Assembly: GCA_947498325.1 (NCBI GenBank)
Contig: CANMKE010000009.1
Span: 62,001 to 126,000, forward strand
DNA from: an uncultured Persicobacter sp.
GTDB lineage: Bacteria; Bacteroidota; Bacteroidia; Cytophagales; Cyclobacteriaceae
Direction of reading: 5' to 3'
Length of the DNA stretch: 64,000 nucleotides
Made by a program: the position numbers and the translations under genes. This document shows, piece after piece, positions 41,912 to 52,060 of the stretch; position 1 is the stretch's first letter, and each line of letters opens with the position of its first letter. The notes below the pieces were generated by a model, which ran no database searches, was not told the DNA's origin, and was given only the letters and a program-made list of their open reading frames with translations.

Positions 41912-42284
41912 TACTACACGGGTTACAATTAAACAAATCTTTAATTTGTTTAAATTTAAATACTGCTTTACAGCTTACAATTTATATCCTATTCCCCGAA
42001 AAAAGAAATAAACTCCTTTTGTTGATATGTTATAAATTGTAAATTCATGTATCAAATCTATCCTTTGAGGGATTCAGAGGCAATATTTAAATATTAATTT
42101 AATTTTCTATAAATATAATATCAAATCCTCCTCAATCAAGTTTACCCCATAGGGAATAACGCATAACTAATGATCAAAATCATTAGAAAAATACAATATT
42201 TTTCAATATCTTATATTAGGGCATTGCCAATTTTCAGGCCATGAACTACGTAATGATTTTTGAGCACCTACAACTGCAAGGATC
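41912..42284. other. AT-rich intergenic region between manC and recQ
   Basis: No gene is seen in these 373 bases. The two flanking genes diverge, so both promoters must lie here, but no clear TTG-N20-TAnnTTTG pair was found. Confidence 0.5.
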
Positions 42285-44441
42285 TTGAGTAAAATAACAG
42301 ATAAATTAAAAGAAGTCTTCGGTTATGACCAATTCAGGGGTAACCAAGAAGTCATTATAAAAAACCTCCTGAACGGCAATAATACATTCGTTATTATGCC
42401 CACAGGAGCCGGTAAATCACTTTGTTACCAGCTTCCTGCCCTACTTTTGGACGGTACTGCTATTGTTATCAGCCCGCTGATTGCACTGATGAAAAACCAG
42501 GTTGATCAACTCAATGCTTTGGGCGTTTCCGCTTACATGCTCAACTCCACCCTGACCAAAGGGGAGATGAACAAGGTAAAGAAAAAAGTTTTAGACGGTG
42601 AAGCGCGTTTGTTATATGTGGCACCAGAATCACTGACCAAGGAAGAGAATGTCGCTTTTTTGAAAGAGGCCAAAATTTCTTTTGTAGCCATTGATGAAGC
42701 CCACTGTATTTCAGAATGGGGGCATGACTTCCGACCGGAATATCGTCGAATTCGAACAATCATCACTCAGTTTGGTGATTTACCCATTATTGCGCTCACG
42801 GCCACGGCCACCCCAAAAGTGCAGCTGGATATTCAGCGTAACCTCGGGCTTGAGGAAGCTAACCTGTTCAAATCTTCCTTTAACCGCGAAAATCTCTATT
42901 ATGAGGTTCGCCCGAAAAAAGGAATCGACAAGCAACTGATAAAATTTATCCTTGACCACAAAGGGCAGGCAGGAATTATTTACTGCCTGAGCCGTAAAAA
43001 AGTGGAAGAGGTTGCCAATTTACTGAAAGTGAACGGCATTAAGGCAGCGCCATACCATGCAGGTCTGGAGTCTGGAATGCGGGTAAAAAATCAGGATGAT
43101 TTTCTAAATGAAGATCTTGAGGTGATTGTAGCGACCATTGCTTTTGGTATGGGAATCGACAAACCCGATGTGCGGTTCGTCATTCACTACGACGCCCCAA
43201 AATCACTGGAAGGTTATTATCAGGAAACGGGACGTGCAGGTCGCGATGGCCTCGATGGGCATTGTCTGCTTTTCTACAGTTATAACGACATTGTAAAACT
43301 CGAAAAATTCAACAAAGACAAGCCAGTTACTGAGCGGGAGAACGCAAAGATGCTCCTGGATGAAGTGGCTTCCTTTTCAGAATCTGCCGTATGTCGACGC
43401 AAACAGTTGCTCCACTATTTTGGAGAACATATGGAGGAAGATTGTGGCTTTTGTGACAATTGTAAGCACCCGAAAGATCGTTTCAATGCACAGGATCAAA
43501 TTCAGATAGCTGTAAAAACAGCCCTGATGACCAGCGAGCGTTTCGGCATCAACCATTTGGTGTCCGTTGTTCGAGGTTCACAAAATCAGTATGTCCTCAG
43601 TTACGAACATGATAAGCTGCCAATTTATGGTCTGGGAAAAGAAGATGATGATGAACACTGGAAAAATATCTTCCGTGCGGCGATGATTCATCAGCTTCTG
43701 GATAAAGATATTGACAATTATGGGGTCCTGAAGGTTACCGAGCTCGGGAAAAAATTCATTGACAAACCACACGAGATCCTTGTTCCCCTTGGGCACGATT
43801 ACCGCAACGAAAGTGAAGAAGAGGATCTGCCGACCATCAATGTAAAAGCGCACGATAAGGTTCTTTTTGCGCAATTGGTCGCCCTTCGAAAAGAAGTAGC
43901 CAAAGCCAAAGGGGTGCCTCCTTATGTGGTTTTTTCGGAGCCGGCACTTGAAGAGATGGCCATCATCTATCCCACCTCCATGGAAAGCCTTTTGCAGGTT
44001 CAGGGAGTGGGACAAGGCAAAGCACGCAAGTTCGGAAAACCGTTCCTGAGCCTGATAGAAAAATACGTCGCTGAAAACGACATTGAAACTGCCGATGAAG
44101 TAACGGTAAAAACGGCTGGTGACCGTTCTAAAGATAAAATTTTTATCATTCAGCAAATCGACCGTAAGGTTAATCTCGATGAGCTTGCTGAAGGAAGAAG
44201 CTGGGATTTCTTCCAGCTATTGGAAGAAATGGAGCACATTTGTTTTTCTGGAACGAAGCTGAACATCGATTATTTCATTGAGGAAATCATGGATGAAGAA
44301 ATGCAAAGCGATATTCAGGAATATTTTATGGGCGCTGAAACGGACAATATCGAAACTGCACTCGATGAACTGGGAGAAGATTATGCCGAAGACGAAATCC
44401 GCTTGATGCGCATTAAGATTTACACGGACTTAGCAAATTAA
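42285..44441 (+). CDS. recQ: ATP-dependent DNA helicase RecQ
   Basis: A 718-residue 3'-5' helicase for recombination and fork repair. Motif I MPTGAGKSLCYQLP (GAGKS 41-45), ISPLIALMKNQV, the DEAH box in IDEAHCISEWGHDFRPEY, the TATATPKVQLDI region, and FGMGIDKPDVRFVIHYD with QETGRAGRDG (motif VI) are complete. The zinc site is CRRKQLLHYFGEHMEEDCGFCDNC. RQC and one HRDC domain (EVAKAKGVPPYVVFSEPALEEMA...) follow, then about 110 acidic residues. The start is TTG at 42285, as upstream ATGs are out of frame and SKITDKLKEVFGYDQFRGNQ fits the family start. Confidence 0.94.
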   Translation: MSKITDKLKEVFGYDQFRGNQEVIIKNLLNGNNTFVIMPTGAGKSLCYQLPALLLDGTAIVISPLIALMKNQVDQLNALGVSAYMLNSTLTKGEMNKVKKKVLDGEARLLYVAPESLTKEENVAFLKEAKISFVAIDEAHCISEWGHDFRPEYRRIRTIITQFGDLPIIALTATATPKVQLDIQRNLGLEEANLFKSSFNRENLYYEVRPKKGIDKQLIKFILDHKGQAGIIYCLSRKKVEEVANLLKVNGIKAAPYHAGLESGMRVKNQDDFLNEDLEVIVATIAFGMGIDKPDVRFVIHYDAPKSLEGYYQETGRAGRDGLDGHCLLFYSYNDIVKLEKFNKDKPVTERENAKMLLDEVASFSESAVCRRKQLLHYFGEHMEEDCGFCDNCKHPKDRFNAQDQIQIAVKTALMTSERFGINHLVSVVRGSQNQYVLSYEHDKLPIYGLGKEDDDEHWKNIFRAAMIHQLLDKDIDNYGVLKVTELGKKFIDKPHEILVPLGHDYRNESEEEDLPTINVKAHDKVLFAQLVALRKEVAKAKGVPPYVVFSEPALEEMAIIYPTSMESLLQVQGVGQGKARKFGKPFLSLIEKYVAENDIETADEVTVKTAGDRSKDKIFIIQQIDRKVNLDELAEGRSWDFFQLLEEMEHICFSGTKLNIDYFIEEIMDEEMQSDIQEYFMGAETDNIETALDELGEDYAEDEIRLMRIKIYTDLAN

Positions 44442-44464
44442 ATTGATACAACACCAGATTGAAG

Positions 44465-44520
44465 AAAGCGTTTATGATGCCAGCATCAACTTAATGATGG
44501 TCATGATAAACGCTTTTTTG
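44465..44520 (+). terminator. Terminator after recQ
   Basis: AAAGCGTTTAT pairs with ATAAACGCTTT (44506-44516) around an inner GATG/CATC-type stem, and six T follow. Confidence 0.75.
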
Positions 44521-44540
44521 TCATCCTTTTTTATAAACCT

Positions 44541-45449
44541 ATGAAGATACTTATTACTGGAGCCAATGGCCTACTGGGGCAAAAATTGGTACAGCTACTT
44601 AGCCAGCAAACAGATGTAGAGGTGATTGCCACGGGATTGGGCAAATCAAGGCTCCCAGCGTCAGCAGGGAAATTTACTTTTATTCCGATGGATATTTGCA
44701 ATGCAGCGGAGGTCAATGAAGTGATAGGAGCTCAAAAGCCTGAGGTGGTCATTAACACTGCTGCCATGACCAATGTCGATCAGTCAGAAACAGAACAAGA
44801 AAGCTGTTGGAAGTTGAATGTATCTGCGGTAAACCACCTGATTGATGCCTGCGGAAAGCAGGATTCTTTTCTGTTACACCTTTCTACGGACTTTATTTTT
44901 GACGGGCAGGATGGCCCTTATGATGAAGAAGCAAAGCCCAACCCGATCAGTTATTATGGAGAAAGTAAGCTTGCTGCGGAGGAATGCCTGCAAAAAAGCA
45001 ATATCCGATGGGCCATTGCAAGAACGGTACTGGTTTATGGTATCGCTCATGACATGAGCCGATCAAACATTATCCTGTGGGTAAAAAACAGCATTGAGCA
45101 GGGTAAGGAGCTTAAAATTGTCGATGACCAATGGCGTACACCTACCCTTGCCGAAGACCTTGCGATGGGCTGCTGGCTGATTGCCCAAAAACAGGCAGAA
45201 GGTATTTTCAATATTTCAGGAAAAGATCTTCTTACACCATATGATATGGCCATGATGACCTGCGACTATTTTGAGCTTGATAAATCAGCCATAGAAAAAG
45301 TGGACGGCAGCATCTTTCAGCAAACAGCCAAACGACCACCCAGGACAGGTTTCAATATCGACAAAGCCAGAAAAGTACTCGGTTACGAACCCCACAGTTT
45401 CGAGGAAGGAATCAAAATTCTACATGAACAGATTACCCAGAAGGTGTAG
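44541..45449 (+). CDS. dTDP-4-dehydrorhamnose reductase-like (RmlD family) NAD(P)-dependent sugar reductase
   Basis: A 302-residue extended-SDR protein. Rossmann motif ITGANGLLGQKLVQLL is at the N-terminus. VINTAAMTNVDQSETEQESCWKLNVSAVNHL is the RmlD-family cofactor segment. HLSTDFIFDGQDGPYDEEAKPNPISYYGESK holds the catalytic T/S-D and the Y-x-x-x-K pair. VDDQWRTPTLAEDLA is also typical. RmlD makes dTDP-rhamnose, but no rmlABC genes are here, so the sugar substrate is uncertain. It has its own transcript between two terminators. Confidence 0.85.
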   Translation: MKILITGANGLLGQKLVQLLSQQTDVEVIATGLGKSRLPASAGKFTFIPMDICNAAEVNEVIGAQKPEVVINTAAMTNVDQSETEQESCWKLNVSAVNHLIDACGKQDSFLLHLSTDFIFDGQDGPYDEEAKPNPISYYGESKLAAEECLQKSNIRWAIARTVLVYGIAHDMSRSNIILWVKNSIEQGKELKIVDDQWRTPTLAEDLAMGCWLIAQKQAEGIFNISGKDLLTPYDMAMMTCDYFELDKSAIEKVDGSIFQQTAKRPPRTGFNIDKARKVLGYEPHSFEEGIKILHEQITQKV

Positions 45450-45567
45450 ACCAACGATTGAGCGCAATTCAATAGCACATCAACACACATTGAATTGATT
45501 TCAATTTACTGCCATCTGAAAAGGAGGAACAAGATTGAAAGCGCCGAAAAAAATGCTTGGCAAAAAA

Positions 45568-45591
45568 AAAGACGACCATATTGGTCGTCTT
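45568..45591 (-). terminator. Terminator after pyk
   Basis: On the minus strand AAAGACGACC pairs with GGTCGTCTTT and nine T follow. It lies 25 bases beyond the pyk stop. Confidence 0.85.
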
Positions 45592-45616
45592 TCTTATTTT
45601 ATGGGAAAGCTACTTA

Positions 45617-47029
45617 TTAGTAGTTTTTCTCGATGTTTTCCAAAGTTGCGATGTCCAAAGTAGATGCACCAGCAGCCTCACCGAAGTTACCACCAACGAT
45701 AACCAAACGATCAGTTGCTTCAACAGCACCATTGTCTTTCAACGTCTTCACTGATTCTTTGATGAATGCATTCTTATCGTCACCTTTAGACAAGTAAGTT
45801 GCACGCACACCGTAAGTCAAAGACAATTCACGCATTACACGCTCATCATAAGCTACAGCGAAAATTGGTGTTTTTGGACGGTAAGCTGCAATAGCACGTG
45901 GAGAACGGCCAGAAGCTGTGTCTGTGATGATTGCAGTTGGGTTCAAGTGCTCTGAAGCATAGTAAGCAGATTTTGCTACGAATGCAGAGATATCGTTGTT
46001 CAATACAACGAACTCAGTGTTTTTCTTGAAACCTTCGTAGTTTTCTGTTGCCATAGCAATAGAAGTCATTGTTTTTACTGCCTCGATTGGGTAGTCACCG
46101 TAAGCTGACTCACCAGAAAGCATTACTGCATCAGTACCATCATAGATCGCATTCGCAACGTCAGAGATCTCCGCACGTGTTGGACGTGGGTTCTCGATCA
46201 TTGTGTGCAACATTTGAGTAGCAGTAATAACAGGCTTACGACGAGCGATACACTTGTCGATGATCATTTTTTGAGTGATCGGAATACGCTCCTGTGGAAT
46301 CTCAACAGCCAAGTCACCACGAGCTACCATGATAGAGTGTACGTGATCCAAGATCTCGTCGATGTTATCAACACCCGCTTGGTTCTCAATCTTAGCGATA
46401 ATTTTCGCATCAGAACCTTTAGCATCCAAGATGTCTTGTACAGCGATAACGTCAGCAGCGTTACGTACGAAAGAGTGTGCTACGAAATCAATGTTGTTAT
46501 CAGCAACCCACTCGATATAACCTTTATCCTTAGCAGTGATAGAAGGCAATTTAACGTGAACAGAAGGGATGTTCACTGATTTTCTTGACTTAACAGGACC
46601 AGAGTTTTGTGCGATACACAACAACTTGTCGCCTTGTTTTTCTTTTACGATGAACTCAACATCACCATCATCAATCAAGATACGAGAACCTGCAGGTACA
46701 TCTTCTACGAAACCAGCGTAGTTTACATAAACCAACTCACGAGTTGACTTACCTTCAGGATCACCAGCCATGAATACTTCGTCACCTGGCTTCACGCGGA
46801 ACTCTTCCTCGATCTTTGTTGTTCTGATTTCTGGACCTTTAGTATCTACCAAGATACCGATTTTGTCAGATACTGCACGAACGTTTTCAACAACGCGCAA
46901 AGAATCTTCGAAAGTTTGGTGAGCTGTATTGATACGAACAACGTTCATACCTTGATTATACATTTCTGTCAAGAACGGAATGTCACACTTACGGTCAGAG
47001 ATCGTAGCAACAATTTTAGTATTTTTCAT
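45617..47029 (-). CDS. pyk: Pyruvate kinase
   Basis: A 470-residue glycolytic enzyme making pyruvate and ATP from phosphoenolpyruvate. NVVRINTAHQTFED, ILVDTKGPEIRT, IIAKIENQAGVDNIDEIL (catalytic Lys), MVARGDLAVEIP, KPVITATQMLHTMIENPRPTRAEISDVANAIYDGTDAVMLSGE (signature) and the C-terminal regulatory domain are present in order. In the usual RxNFSHG loop the residues are R-I-N-T-A-H, a variant seen in some Bacteroidota. Single gene. Confidence 0.95.
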   Translation of the reverse strand: MKNTKIVATISDRKCDIPFLTEMYNQGMNVVRINTAHQTFEDSLRVVENVRAVSDKIGILVDTKGPEIRTTKIEEEFRVKPGDEVFMAGDPEGKSTRELVYVNYAGFVEDVPAGSRILIDDGDVEFIVKEKQGDKLLCIAQNSGPVKSRKSVNIPSVHVKLPSITAKDKGYIEWVADNNIDFVAHSFVRNAADVIAVQDILDAKGSDAKIIAKIENQAGVDNIDEILDHVHSIMVARGDLAVEIPQERIPITQKMIIDKCIARRKPVITATQMLHTMIENPRPTRAEISDVANAIYDGTDAVMLSGESAYGDYPIEAVKTMTSIAMATENYEGFKKNTEFVVLNNDISAFVAKSAYYASEHLNPTAIITDTASGRSPRAIAAYRPKTPIFAVAYDERVMRELSLTYGVRATYLSKGDDKNAFIKESVKTLKDNGAVEATDRLVIVGGNFGEAAGASTLDIATLENIEKNY

Positions 47030-47692
47030 AAAAGATGTATTTGTTTAACTTTTCAGCTTTTTCTCAATCATTAAAATTCATAAACGCCAAATATGCTGAT
47101 CCAGCATTTGTACCCTCAAAGCCAAAAGCGATAATTGATCTTGTAAAAACAATATTTGTGCCAATACTTACATTATCGGTCGCCTGTAAATTTCGTGCAA
47201 ATTTAAGTAAAACATAGGCCTTAGCCTAATAGCGATGCCTATTTGCCGATAAATTACATTCTGTGGCGCAAAAGCCGAAAATTTTACACCCTTCCCAAAA
47301 ACAAGCAACTTATTGATTCACAAATTAATGATCTCACAAACTATTAAGATCTTATCACCAATATTTGGCTTTAGAAGTAACACAAGAAATGATAATGTGG
47401 TTCAAACTATGTGATTTTTTTTGAAAAAACTCACCCGATTATACTGAATAGAAATAAGAAAAACACAAATCATGACTTTTATCATAATTATCACAATTAT
47501 CCATCAGATCCCACTTATTTTAACGTCCCTTCCCCGTTTTTGAATTAATACACTTTTTGCACTGATCAAATTCAGCCCAATTTTTGACAAAAAGCTACAT
47601 TCCTTTAGAAAATTTTACTGAAAAAACGACCTTTGAACTTTAAAGAAGAATAGACTAAAATGTGCGCTCTGCCGCACCAAATCATAGCAATA
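47030..47692. other. AT-rich intergenic region between pyk and the S9 peptidase gene
   Basis: No gene is supported in these 663 bases. It contains the divergent promoters of pyk and the peptidase gene, neither of which was identified with confidence, and short ATCATGA/ATCATAATTATC-type repeats near 47470-47510. Confidence 0.5.
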
Positions 47693-49732
47693 ATGGAAGC
47701 ACCTCGCCCCAAAAAAATAAATAAAATATTGACTGCCCACGGACACCAACGTGTGGACGAATACTATTGGATGCGCGACCGCGAAAACCAAGAGGTTGTC
47801 GATTATTTGAACAAAGAAAATGAATATACGCAGGCTTCGCTTTCGGCTACTGAAGGGTTGCAAAAGACACTTTATGACGAAATCGTTGGTCGCATCAAGC
47901 AGGACGATAAATCTGTTCCTGTGCTCTATGATGGCTATTATTACTATACCCGATATGAAGAGGGCAAGGAATATGCGATCAATTGCCGAAAAAAGGGCAG
48001 TTTGGAAGCGGAGGAAGAAGTGCTTTTGGATCAAAATCAAATGGCCAAAGGGCATGATTATTATTCCCTTGGCGATTGGGAGGTCAGTACCAACAATCAA
48101 CTGATTGCCTTTAGTGAAGATACAGTCGGCCGCCGCAACTATGACATCCGCATCAAGGATTTGCAGACGGGTGAGGTATTTGAGGATTTGATTCCTGCCA
48201 CTGCGGGAAGCATCACTTGGGCCAATGACAACAAAACGATCTTTTATACTTTAAAAGATGATGCTCTGCGAGCTTACCGCACCTATCGACACGTTCTGGG
48301 TACACCCCAGGAAGAGGATGTTTTGGTATTTGAAGAAGAGGATGGCCTGTACGACACCTTTATCTATAAAACCAAATCCAAAAAATACCTGATCCTTGGC
48401 TCAACGAGTACAACCTCTTCCGAATTTCAGATTTTGGAAGCGGAAAACCCGACAGGCGAGTTCAGAATGTTTCAGGCACGTACCCCTCTTTTGGAATATG
48501 GCATTGATCACTTCGAAGATCATTTCTATATCCGCACCAATATGGCGGCGCACAATTTCCGCCTGATGAAATGTACCGAAACGGCCACCACTTTTCATGA
48601 TTGGGTGGAAGTGATTCCTCACCGCGAAGATGTGCTGTTAGAAGACATCGAAATTTTCCGCGACTATTTGGTGGTTACCGAAAGAAAAGACGGATTGATC
48701 CACCTGAATGTGAAGCGTTGGAACGAAACGGAGGACTATTACATTCCATTCGATGAACCTGCCTACGTGGCTTATACAGGTGCCAATATGGATTTTGACA
48801 CCAACATCCTGCGTTTTGGTTACGCTTCGATGACCCGTCCTAATTCGGTATTCGATTTCAATATGGCGGATCGCTCCAAAGAATTGAAAAAAGAGCAAGA
48901 GATTGTCGGCGGGTATTCTGCAGATGATTATGTATGTGAGCGTGTAAACTTCCCTTCGCATGATGGCGTGATGGTTCCGATGTCGATTGTCTATAAAAAA
49001 GGACTGAAAAAAGATGGTGGTAACCCGACCTTGCTTTACGGTTACGGTTCGTATGGTTACAGCATTGATCCGCATTTCAGCTCAGTGAGATTATCGCTGT
49101 TGGATCGTGGATTTGTTTATGCCATTGCGCACATCCGTGGTTCAGAAACCTTGGGACGTTCATGGTATGAGCATGGTAAGTTTTTGAAAAAGAAAAATAC
49201 TTTCTTGGACTTCATCGCTGCAGCGGAATGGCTGACGACTGAAAATTATACCAATAAAGATAAATTGGCGATGATGGGTGGTTCTGCCGGTGGCCTGTTG
49301 ATGGGTGCGGTGATGAATATGCGTCCTGATTTGTTCAAGGCGGTGATTGCAGCGGTTCCATTTGTGGATGTGGTTACGACCATGCTGGATGAATCCATTC
49401 CATTGACCATTGGCGAATATGAAGAATGGGGCAATCCGAATGACAAAACCTACTATGATTATATGCTGAGCTATTCGCCTTATGACAATGTGGTGGCGCA
49501 GGATTATCCTTCAGTTTTGGTAACGAGTGGCTTCCACGACAGTCAGGTGCAATATTGGGAACCGACCAAATGGGTGGCCAAATTACGTGAGCTGAAGACT
49601 GACAATAATCGTGTGTTGTTGCATACCAATATGGATGCTGGCCACGGTGGGCAGTCGGGGCGTTTCCGCAAGTTCAAAGAAACCGCTTTGGAATATGCCT
49701 TTTTGATTGAGGAATTGGCTGTTGAGTATTAG
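47693..49732 (+). CDS. ptrB: S9A family serine peptidase (oligopeptidase B-like)
   Basis: A 679-residue prolyl-oligopeptidase-family enzyme. An N-terminal seven-bladed beta-propeller runs to about residue 410, and no signal peptide is seen, so it acts in the cytoplasm. The catalytic domain has GYGSYGYSIDPHFSSVRLSLLDRGFVYAIAHIRG, the Ser in MMGGSAGGLLMGAVMN, an Asp in VTSGFHDSQVQYWEP, and the His in DAGHGGQSGRF. The last is typical of oligopeptidase B, which cuts after Arg and Lys in short peptides. ATG 47693 (MEAPRPKK) is preferred over one 33 bases upstream. Confidence 0.9.
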   Translation: MEAPRPKKINKILTAHGHQRVDEYYWMRDRENQEVVDYLNKENEYTQASLSATEGLQKTLYDEIVGRIKQDDKSVPVLYDGYYYYTRYEEGKEYAINCRKKGSLEAEEEVLLDQNQMAKGHDYYSLGDWEVSTNNQLIAFSEDTVGRRNYDIRIKDLQTGEVFEDLIPATAGSITWANDNKTIFYTLKDDALRAYRTYRHVLGTPQEEDVLVFEEEDGLYDTFIYKTKSKKYLILGSTSTTSSEFQILEAENPTGEFRMFQARTPLLEYGIDHFEDHFYIRTNMAAHNFRLMKCTETATTFHDWVEVIPHREDVLLEDIEIFRDYLVVTERKDGLIHLNVKRWNETEDYYIPFDEPAYVAYTGANMDFDTNILRFGYASMTRPNSVFDFNMADRSKELKKEQEIVGGYSADDYVCERVNFPSHDGVMVPMSIVYKKGLKKDGGNPTLLYGYGSYGYSIDPHFSSVRLSLLDRGFVYAIAHIRGSETLGRSWYEHGKFLKKKNTFLDFIAAAEWLTTENYTNKDKLAMMGGSAGGLLMGAVMNMRPDLFKAVIAAVPFVDVVTTMLDESIPLTIGEYEEWGNPNDKTYYDYMLSYSPYDNVVAQDYPSVLVTSGFHDSQVQYWEPTKWVAKLRELKTDNNRVLLHTNMDAGHGGQSGRFRKFKETALEYAFLIEELAVEY

Positions 49733-49750
49733 TCAATAATTAATCTGTGA

Positions 49751-49777
49751 CTATCGCGAGCGTCCCTCTCGTGATAA
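49751..49777. repeat. Palindromic repeat CTATCGCGAGCG...CTCTCGTGATA
   Basis: Same arms as in the hairpin after the TonB-dependent receptor gene (5351-5377) but without a T-run. It is therefore a small dispersed palindrome that sometimes serves as part of a terminator. Confidence 0.5.
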
Positions 49778-49791
49778 GCTAACATCCTAAC

Positions 49792-49838
49792 AAAAAAAGC
49801 CCGAAACAGTGCATCACGCTCCGTTTCGGGCTTTATAT
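49792..49838. terminator. Bidirectional terminator
   Basis: AAAGCCCGAAAC pairs with GTTTCGGGCTTT; a seven-A run on the left gives a U-tract for the minus-strand nfuA-like gene. Confidence 0.8.
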
Positions 49839-49859
49839 ATTTTATATCTCTAAAAAGAC

Positions 49860-50468
49860 TTAAACACCAACAGCTTCAACAGTCTGAACTTCTGGGATTT
49901 GGTGTTTCAGCAAGTTTTCAATCCCCTGTTTCAATGTAATTGTTGAAGATGGGCAACCACTGCAGGCGCCCTGCAACAATACTTTCACAACGCCATTTTC
50001 AAAAGAGTGGAAAGAAATTGCACCCCCATCAGACTCAACAGCAGGACGGATATACTCATCCAGAATCATCTTGATCTTTCCTTCAATCTCCGTTTCATTC
50101 TCTGCTGAGCTTGCTTGCTGCTCCTGCGCTTCGGCATTGAATAACTCTTTTCCCGACTGAAGGTATTCAGTGATATGGGCCTTCAAATCATCCTGAATAT
50201 CTTCCCAGGCAACATTCTCTGCCTTGGAGATGGTCAGGAAATTACCACTTATAAATACACGCTCAACGAATGGATAACCAAACAATTCCTGAGCTAAAGG
50301 ACAAGGAGCGGCATTTTCCATATCAGAAAAATCGTACTGTTCCATGCCATTGACCAACATCAAATTGGTCACAAATTTCAAAGAATTAGGATTAGGGTTA
50401 GCTTCCAAATAAATGGTGACCACCTTCTCATACATCTTATCGCGATCGTATCCTTGGTTATTTTCCAT
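49860..50468 (-). CDS. NfuA-like iron-sulfur cluster carrier (Nfu_N + NifU domains)
   Basis: A 202-residue protein with an N-terminal Nfu_N domain (YLEANPNPNSLKFVTNLML, then PLAQELFGYPFVERVFISGNFLTISK). A C-terminal NifU-like domain (IRPAVESDGGAISFHSFENGVVKVLLQGACSGCPSSTITLKQGIE) holds the CxxC pair C169 and C172 that carries a 4Fe-4S cluster. It passes clusters to apo-enzymes. A Gln/Ala-rich linker joins the domains. A TAATTTTG -7 element lies 26 bases upstream. Confidence 0.93.
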   Translation of the reverse strand: MENNQGYDRDKMYEKVVTIYLEANPNPNSLKFVTNLMLVNGMEQYDFSDMENAAPCPLAQELFGYPFVERVFISGNFLTISKAENVAWEDIQDDLKAHITEYLQSGKELFNAEAQEQQASSAENETEIEGKIKMILDEYIRPAVESDGGAISFHSFENGVVKVLLQGACSGCPSSTITLKQGIENLLKHQIPEVQTVEAVGV

Positions 50469-50493
50469 CAGCTTAATAGGTTCTAATTTTGAA

Positions 50494-50501
50494 CAAAATT
50501 A
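50494..50501 (-). promoter_or_regulatory. Probable -7 element of the nfuA-like gene
   Basis: TAATTTTG on the minus strand, within TTTTGTAATTTTG, matches TAnnTTTG; no -33 at the standard distance. Confidence 0.45.
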
Positions 50502-50563
50502 CAAAATATTTATGAGCAATTCTGACTGATTGACGACAATTTAATCTTTTATTCCCAAAAGGG

Positions 50564-51862
50564 CTAAATCTTAAGTTGCTCACCTTCAGAGTCAGCAATG
50601 ATCATCGAAACCGTCGCATCGCCCGTTACATTCACCACTGTACGGCACATATCAATAATTCGGTCAGGGCCCAAAACCAATGCCAAACCACCTGCGGGAA
50701 CGCCTATCGTTTCCAAAATAATCAGAAGCATCACCAAACCTGCACCTGGTACAGCTGCTGAACCTATCGAAGCCAAAATGGCTGTAAAGACAATGGAAAC
50801 CTGCTGCATCATTGTCAGTTCAATCCCCATGGCATGGGCAATAAATACCGCTGCAACGCCCTGATAAAGACTTGTACCATCCATATTCATGGTCGCTCCC
50901 AAAGGCAAAACAAAAGAACTCACTTCCTCAGAAACTCCAAACTCATGCTCTACACATTCGATCGTAATCGGCAAAGTTGCTGCTGACGAACTTGAACTGA
51001 AAGCCAACAAAAGTGCTCGTTCCATTCCCTTGAAGAACTTTTTATAATTCAGACGGCGCTTGGTAAACAGGCGTAAAATTGTTGGATAAACCACCAGCAT
51101 CATGATCAGCAATCCTCCGATAACGGTCAGCGAGTAAGCCCCCAGCGATTTCAGCACGCCCCAAACATGGTTGGGGTCATCACCTGCAACCTCCACAATC
51201 AGGGAACAAATCAGTGAAAACACCCCAAATGGTGCCAACAGCATGATAAAGTCAATAATCTTGAGCACCGTTTCATTCAGTCCATCAAAGAAGCTGACCA
51301 GGGGAGCACTCTTTTCCTCAGGCAATTTCAGCAGGGCAATACCAAACAGGACGGCGAAAAAGACCACCTGCAACATGTTTTTATTATTGGCAAAAGCCGT
51401 AACCACGTTCTCTGGCACCATATTAACCAGCGGATCCAAAGCATGTTGCTCCTTGACCTTCTCGGCATTGTGTTGCTTTTTCTGAACATCCGTAGAATAC
51501 TGCGCCACAATGGCGGCACTCGTTTCTTTGGAGATCATCTTGTAGGGCTGAACAATATTGACCGCCGCCAGTCCGATCAGCACCGCACAGAGGGTTGTGA
51601 GCAGATATATGCCGATCGTTTTGGTTCCCATGCGGGAAAGTTTGGATACATCACTCAGGTTGGCAATACCGCCAATCAATGAAGCCAACACCAACGGAAC
51701 GGCAATCATTTTCAATGCCCGAATAAAAATAGAACCGATCGGTTTGATCAGCTCAATGGTAATCCAAGATGGTACTCCTGAAAAAATAAAAATCAAACCG
51801 ATTACCAGGCCAGTCACTAAGCCTATAACAATTTGTGTGTGAAGCGGAAGTTTTTTAGTCAT
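50564..51862 (-). CDS. Dicarboxylate/amino acid:cation symporter (DAACS family)
   Basis: A 432-residue transporter of the GltP/GltT fold with eight helices and two hairpins. Signature features: LIKPIGSIFIRALKMIAVPLVLASLIGGI, the serine-rich hairpin AFSSSSSAATLPITIECVE, the ion-binding PLGATMNMDGTSLYQG, and PGAGLVMLLIILETIGVPAGGLALVLGPDRIIDMCRTVVNVTGDATVSMII. It imports glutamate/aspartate or C4-dicarboxylates with Na+ or H+. Substrate is not fixed by sequence. Single gene. Confidence 0.92.
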   Translation of the reverse strand: MTKKLPLHTQIVIGLVTGLVIGLIFIFSGVPSWITIELIKPIGSIFIRALKMIAVPLVLASLIGGIANLSDVSKLSRMGTKTIGIYLLTTLCAVLIGLAAVNIVQPYKMISKETSAAIVAQYSTDVQKKQHNAEKVKEQHALDPLVNMVPENVVTAFANNKNMLQVVFFAVLFGIALLKLPEEKSAPLVSFFDGLNETVLKIIDFIMLLAPFGVFSLICSLIVEVAGDDPNHVWGVLKSLGAYSLTVIGGLLIMMLVVYPTILRLFTKRRLNYKKFFKGMERALLLAFSSSSSAATLPITIECVEHEFGVSEEVSSFVLPLGATMNMDGTSLYQGVAAVFIAHAMGIELTMMQQVSIVFTAILASIGSAAVPGAGLVMLLIILETIGVPAGGLALVLGPDRIIDMCRTVVNVTGDATVSMIIADSEGEQLKI

Positions 51863-52011
51863 CTAAAAAAAGATATATAGTATTTTGAAAGATTATGCGA
51901 TAGATAGGGCAATCAGCCAATAATCAGGGCTGAAAACATCAGGGCGGCTGATAATAACATTCTGACATTGGAATTCCAAATCACAATTGAGGCAATCGGC
52001 GATTTTCGACA

Positions 52012-52051
52012 CAAAAAAAAACGAAACCGTGATGATTCACCATTTCGTTTT
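52012..52051 (-). terminator. Terminator of aroC
   Basis: AAAACGAAA pairs with TTTCGTTTT, with an inner GTGA/TCAC stem; on the minus strand a long T-run follows. Confidence 0.75.
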
Positions 52052-52060
52052 CCTATTCAA

